From: Vicinamibacteria bacterium
GTDB lineage: Bacteria; Acidobacteriota; Vicinamibacteria; Vicinamibacterales; UBA2999
NCBI GenBank assembly: GCA_025938035.1
Contig: JAICQE010000042.1
Location: 1 to 25,346 of the forward strand
DNA: 25,346 bases
Direction: 5' to 3'
The translations under genes were made by a program, and so were the position numbers. The notes under the pieces were generated by a model. That model did no database searches. It saw only the letters and a list, made by a program, of their open reading frames with translations, and was not told the origin of the DNA. Positions 22,688 to 25,346 of this stretch are shown piece by piece (positions within the stretch are counted from its first letter, which is position 1; each line of letters begins with the position of its first letter).

Positions 22688-24031
22688 ATGAATTCTCCGC
22701 GTTCAGCCTCGAGCCGCCGGCTGCGCTTGATGGCCATCGGGGCTGTGATCGTGCTTGGCGCAGCGTCGTGGCTGCTCGGTCAGGTCGTCGGCTACCGCGG
22801 TCAGGCCGCCGCCGGTGCGCTCTGTTTCATCGCCATCGTGGCGGCGTGTTCGCCGGATCTCAGTCGGGTGAACTGGCGCACGGTGCTGTGGGGCATCGCC
22901 CTCCAGCTTGCGTTCGCGCTCCTGATTCTGCGCCTCCAGATCGGCGACGTCCGTCCGGGCTACGAATTTTTCGCGGCGGTCGCCCGCGCCGTCGGACGAT
23001 TCCTCGAGTTCACCAATGCCGGCTCGACGTTCGTGTTCGGCGTGCTGGCCAACCAGACGAAAATGGCCGAGATCTTCGGCGCCGACAACGGCTTCGTGTT
23101 CGCGTTCACCGCCCTGCCGACGATCATCTTCATCTCGTCGTTTTTTACCGTTCTCTACTACTTCGGCGTGCTGCAATTCGTCGTGCGGGTGATGGCACGC
23201 GCGATGATGTACCTGATGCGGACGAGCGGCGCAGAGACGCTGTCCGCTACCGCCAACGTTTTCATGGGGCAGACCGAGGCCCCCATCATCGTCAAACCCT
23301 TCGTCCCGCGGATGACGCAGTCGGAGCTGCTCGCGATGATGGTTGGCGGCATGGCGACCATTTCCGGGGGCGTGATGGCCGTCTACATCGCGCTGGGCGC
23401 GGACGCCATCGCTATTCTGACGACCAGCGTCATGGCTGCGCCGTGCGGCCTCTATCTCTCGAAGCTGCTGCTGCCGGAATTCGAACACCCGGAAACGACC
23501 GGCAAGGCGCCGGTCAACGTCGAGAAGCTGCACGTCAACGTCATCGACGCGGCCGCGGGCGGAGCGTCGGATGGACTCATGCTGGCGGTGAACGTGGCGG
23601 CAATGCTGGTCGCGTTCCTGGCATTCATCGCGCTGTTCGACTTCCTCCTTGGATCGATCTGGGAAGGGCTGACGCTGGCACGCGTGTTTGCCGTTGTTTT
23701 TGCGCCGATCGCCTTCCTCATGGGAGTGCCCGCCGCCGACATTGGCCCGATGGCGGACCTCCTCGGGACCAAGCTGGTGGCGAATGAGTTCGTGGCGTTC
23801 GTGAAGTTGACCGGCGAGTACAAGGGTGTGATCAGCGAGCGCTCGTACGTGCTGGCCACGTTTGCGCTGACAGGTTTTGCGAATATCGCCTCGATTGGGA
23901 TTCAGCTGGGAGGCATCGGCGGCATGGCGCCGAACCGTCGCGGCGATCTGGCGCGCCTCGGCGGACGCGCGTTGCTGGCCGGATTCCTCGCCACGCTGAT
24001 TAACGCCTGCGTTGCCTCGATGTTGATGTGA
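22688..24031 (+). CDS. nupC: NupC-type concentrative nucleoside transporter (CNT family)
   Basis: This integral membrane symporter of 447 residues is predicted to import nucleosides with H+ or Na+. CNT motifs are present: VFMGQTEAPIIVKPFVPRMT (191-210, with GQTEAP binding the base), MMVGGMATISGGVMAVYIAL (217-236) and NEFVAFVKL further on. The C-terminal ALTGFANIASIGIQLGGIGG is also typical. Hydropathy gives three N-terminal helices followed by the conserved core. I chose ATG 22688, eight bases after the pdp stop. ATG 22667, which overlaps pdp by 13 bases and adds seven residues, is equally possible because neither has a strong ribosome binding site. A much longer open frame upstream lies within pdp and is not part of the gene. 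It sits between pdp and pnp, consistent with its substrate. Confidence 0.93.
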   Translation: MNSPRSASSRRLRLMAIGAVIVLGAASWLLGQVVGYRGQAAAGALCFIAIVAACSPDLSRVNWRTVLWGIALQLAFALLILRLQIGDVRPGYEFFAAVARAVGRFLEFTNAGSTFVFGVLANQTKMAEIFGADNGFVFAFTALPTIIFISSFFTVLYYFGVLQFVVRVMARAMMYLMRTSGAETLSATANVFMGQTEAPIIVKPFVPRMTQSELLAMMVGGMATISGGVMAVYIALGADAIAILTTSVMAAPCGLYLSKLLLPEFEHPETTGKAPVNVEKLHVNVIDAAAGGASDGLMLAVNVAAMLVAFLAFIALFDFLLGSIWEGLTLARVFAVVFAPIAFLMGVPAADIGPMADLLGTKLVANEFVAFVKLTGEYKGVISERSYVLATFALTGFANIASIGIQLGGIGGMAPNRRGDLARLGGRALLAGFLATLINACVASMLM

Positions 24032-24861
24032 TGCCACCGCCGCCGGACATTTACGAGCGCGTCGAAGAGACCGCGTCACACATCCGCAGCCGCTGTGGTG
24101 CCCCGCCGGACACTGCCGTCGTTCTCGGCTCCGGCCTGGGCGATTTCGCCGACCAGCTCGTCGATGCCGTCGCGGCGCCATACAGCGATTTGCCGCATTG
24201 GCCGCCGTCAACGGTCGTCGGGCACAGCGGGCGTCTCGTGATCGGCAGTCTCGGAGCCAGGCGGGTGGCCGCGCTGGCGGGCCGTGCCCACTTCTACGAG
24301 GGACACGATCTATCCACGGTCGCGTTCGCGATCCGCGTCATGGGGCGGCTCGGTGTCAAGCAGGTGATCCTCACGAACGCCGCCGGAGGAATCAACACGG
24401 CGTTCGCGCAGGGCGCGTTGATGATCATCGACGATCACATCAACCTCCTCGGGTCGAATCCGCTCATCGGCCCGAACGACGACCGCTTTGGCGTCCGCTT
24501 TCCGGACATGACGGACGTGTATTCACCGCGGCTGCGGCGGCTTGCGGATGAAGCGGCCGCGGCGGCGGGGGTTCCGGTGACGCACGGGGTCTACCTGGCG
24601 ACGCCGGGGCCGAGCTACGAAACGCCGGCCGAGATCCGGTTCTTCCGCAGCATCGGCGCCGATGTCGTCGGCATGTCGACGGTGCCGGAAGCGATTGCCG
24701 CCCGTCATATGGGACTCGAGGTGCTCGGAATCTCGTGCATCACGAACATGGCGGCCGGCGTGCTGCCGGGGCCGTTGAACCACGAAGAGGTCCTGGAGAC
24801 GACGCGCCGCGTGCGCGGGTCGTTCCTCGCGCTGCTGGAGGAAATTCTTGCCAGGCTCTGA
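24031..24861 (+). CDS. punA: Purine-nucleoside phosphorylase, trimeric (PNP class I, PunA-like)
   Basis: This enzyme phosphorolyses inosine and guanosine (and their deoxy forms) to base and sugar phosphate. The 276-residue protein has all the class motifs. GSGLGDF (33-39) binds phosphate and VVGHSGRLVIG contains H65. AGRAHFYEGH (83-92), LTNAAGG and TPGPSYETPAEIR with E201 are also present. VVGMSTVPEA and SCITNMAAG with N239 correspond to the purine-binding Met and Asn of the trimeric enzymes. Adenosine is usually not a substrate of this class. The ATG overlaps the nupC stop by one base (TGATG). A GTG three bases earlier would give a GTGA overlap and add one residue. The next gene begins inside its last codons, so the whole operon is tightly coupled. 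Confidence 0.94.
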   Translation: MPPPPDIYERVEETASHIRSRCGAPPDTAVVLGSGLGDFADQLVDAVAAPYSDLPHWPPSTVVGHSGRLVIGSLGARRVAALAGRAHFYEGHDLSTVAFAIRVMGRLGVKQVILTNAAGGINTAFAQGALMIIDDHINLLGSNPLIGPNDDRFGVRFPDMTDVYSPRLRRLADEAAAAAGVPVTHGVYLATPGPSYETPAEIRFFRSIGADVVGMSTVPEAIAARHMGLEVLGISCITNMAAGVLPGPLNHEEVLETTRRVRGSFLALLEEILARL

Positions 24862-25297
24862 TGCTCGATTGCTCGTCGCCGCCGCGCGCCGCGCGCGTCG
24901 CCATGCCCACGCGCGCTACTCCGGGTTCAAGGTCGGCGCCGCTCTCGAGACGGCGGACGGCACGATCATCGGTGGCTGCAACGTCGAGAACGCGACCTAC
25001 GGCCTGACGATCTGCGCGGAACGTGTCGCGATGTTCAAGGCATTGTCGGAAGGGCATCGTCAGTTCACCCGCGTCGCCGTGGTTGCCGACACCGCAGCGC
25101 CGACGCCGCCGTGCGGGGCGTGCCGGCAGATCTTGTGGGAGTTTGGCGGCGACCTTGAAGTCATCCTCGCGAACCTGCGCCGCGAAACGGGCCGCCACGC
25201 GCTCAGCGAGCTGCTGCCGCTGCCGTTCGACCAGCGTTTATTGAAGTATCGAGTCGATCGTGGCGCGGACCTTGGCAGGTCCGCGAGGCGAGCCTGA
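24848..25297 (+). CDS. cdd: Cytidine deaminase with palindrome-derived C-terminus
   Basis: The enzyme deaminates cytidine and deoxycytidine to uridine forms, feeding the phosphorylase encoded at the start of the operon. The frame begins at a TTG (24848) with GGAGGA at 24837-24842, overlapping the pnp end by 14 bases. The product has 149 residues. Family motifs are ARYSGFKVGAALE (22-34), NVENATYGLTICAERVAMFK (45-64) with zinc ligand C56 and catalytic E58, and PPCGACRQILWEF (87-99) with zinc ligands C89 and C92. This is the three-cysteine site of the small tetrameric type. LLPLPFD is the usual end region. The last 12 residues (RGADLGRSARRA) are encoded by palindromic element C, which also supplies the stop codon, so the native tail may have been replaced. 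Confidence 0.92.
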   Translation: MPGSDARLLVAAARRARRHAHARYSGFKVGAALETADGTIIGGCNVENATYGLTICAERVAMFKALSEGHRQFTRVAVVADTAAPTPPCGACRQILWEFGGDLEVILANLRRETGRHALSELLPLPFDQRLLKYRVDRGADLGRSARRA

Positions 25298-25312
25298 CAA
25301 GGCTCGCCCCAC
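25260..25312 (+). repeat. Palindromic element C (53 bp, two hairpins) at the 3' end of cdd
   Basis: Boundaries are GTGGCGCG and GCCCCAC, as in element B. The first stem is CGCGGACC/GGTCCGCG with a six-base loop, and the second is GGCGAGCC/GGCTCGCC with the same TGACAA loop as B. It enters cdd in the same codon phase as B enters the barrel gene. It is one base longer, so the frame shifts and meets TGA (25295-25297) within the second stem-loop. The remaining 34 bases to the window edge show no gene I can support. Confidence 0.85.
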
Positions 25313-25346
25313 GCGTCGGTACCGCGGCGCTGATATCATCGCCGTG

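Overview
The window is a GC-rich stretch of chromosome. It most likely comes from an acidobacterium, perhaps of the Vicinamibacteria type. This is inferred from a TIGR03435-family secreted protein (a family strongly expanded in Acidobacteria), a BlaI/M56-TonB regulator pair, a PafA-like phosphatase, and many short palindromic repeats. I could run no phylogenetic test. There are 19 protein genes, no RNA gene that I can see, and no transposase, integrase, phage gene or CRISPR array.

Layout. (1) Positions 2-6804, plus strand: a rod-shape and elongasome cluster, mreB (3' end only), mreC, mreD, mrdA (PBP2) and rodA, followed by rng (RNase G). (2) 6895-10546, plus strand: a TIGR03435 secreted protein, then a blaI-like repressor translationally coupled to an M56 membrane peptidase carrying two TonB-C-like domains, with an AT-rich palindromic operator upstream. 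(3) 10631-12244, minus strand: a PafA-like alkaline phosphatase, convergent with the M56 gene. (4) 12325-17359, minus strand: a six-gene chain in which every junction is a 4-nt ATGA or GTGA overlap. In transcription order it is S8 protease, outer-membrane beta-barrel protein, MGMT-type alkyltransferase, ECF sigma factor, zinc-finger anti-sigma factor and a DUF4097-like exported protein. (5) 17437-21026, minus strand: a HEAT-repeat protein coupled to an HD-GYP phosphodiesterase, whose N-terminal domains look homologous. (6) 21375-25297, plus strand, divergent from region 5: a compact nucleoside-salvage operon, pdp, nupC, pnp (punA type) and cdd.

The most unusual feature is a set of short double-hairpin palindromes embedded in coding sequence. 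Near-identical 52/53-bp copies lie inside the beta-barrel gene (15694-15745) and at the 3' end of cdd (25260-25312). A longer 88-bp relative lies inside rng (5450-5537). All three enter their gene in the same orientation and the same codon phase, so two of them encode a shared RGANPSGS...ARPT peptide. This resembles the in-frame palindromic elements of Rickettsia, but I know of no description for this lineage. Other repeats are a GTCCGCC-type hairpin family (7847, 10561, 17427), a 9-bp tandem array (6807), an in-frame 24-bp duplication in the alkyltransferase gene (14647), and a hairpin array in the divergent region at 21126-21340.

How the genes work together. Region 1 builds the lateral wall: the MreB/C/D scaffold, RodA glycosyltransferase and PBP2 transpeptidase. 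Region 4 looks like an envelope-stress or surface-remodelling regulon under its own sigma/anti-sigma pair. Region 5 is a candidate second-messenger signalling pair. Region 6 imports nucleosides and deaminates or phosphorolyses them.
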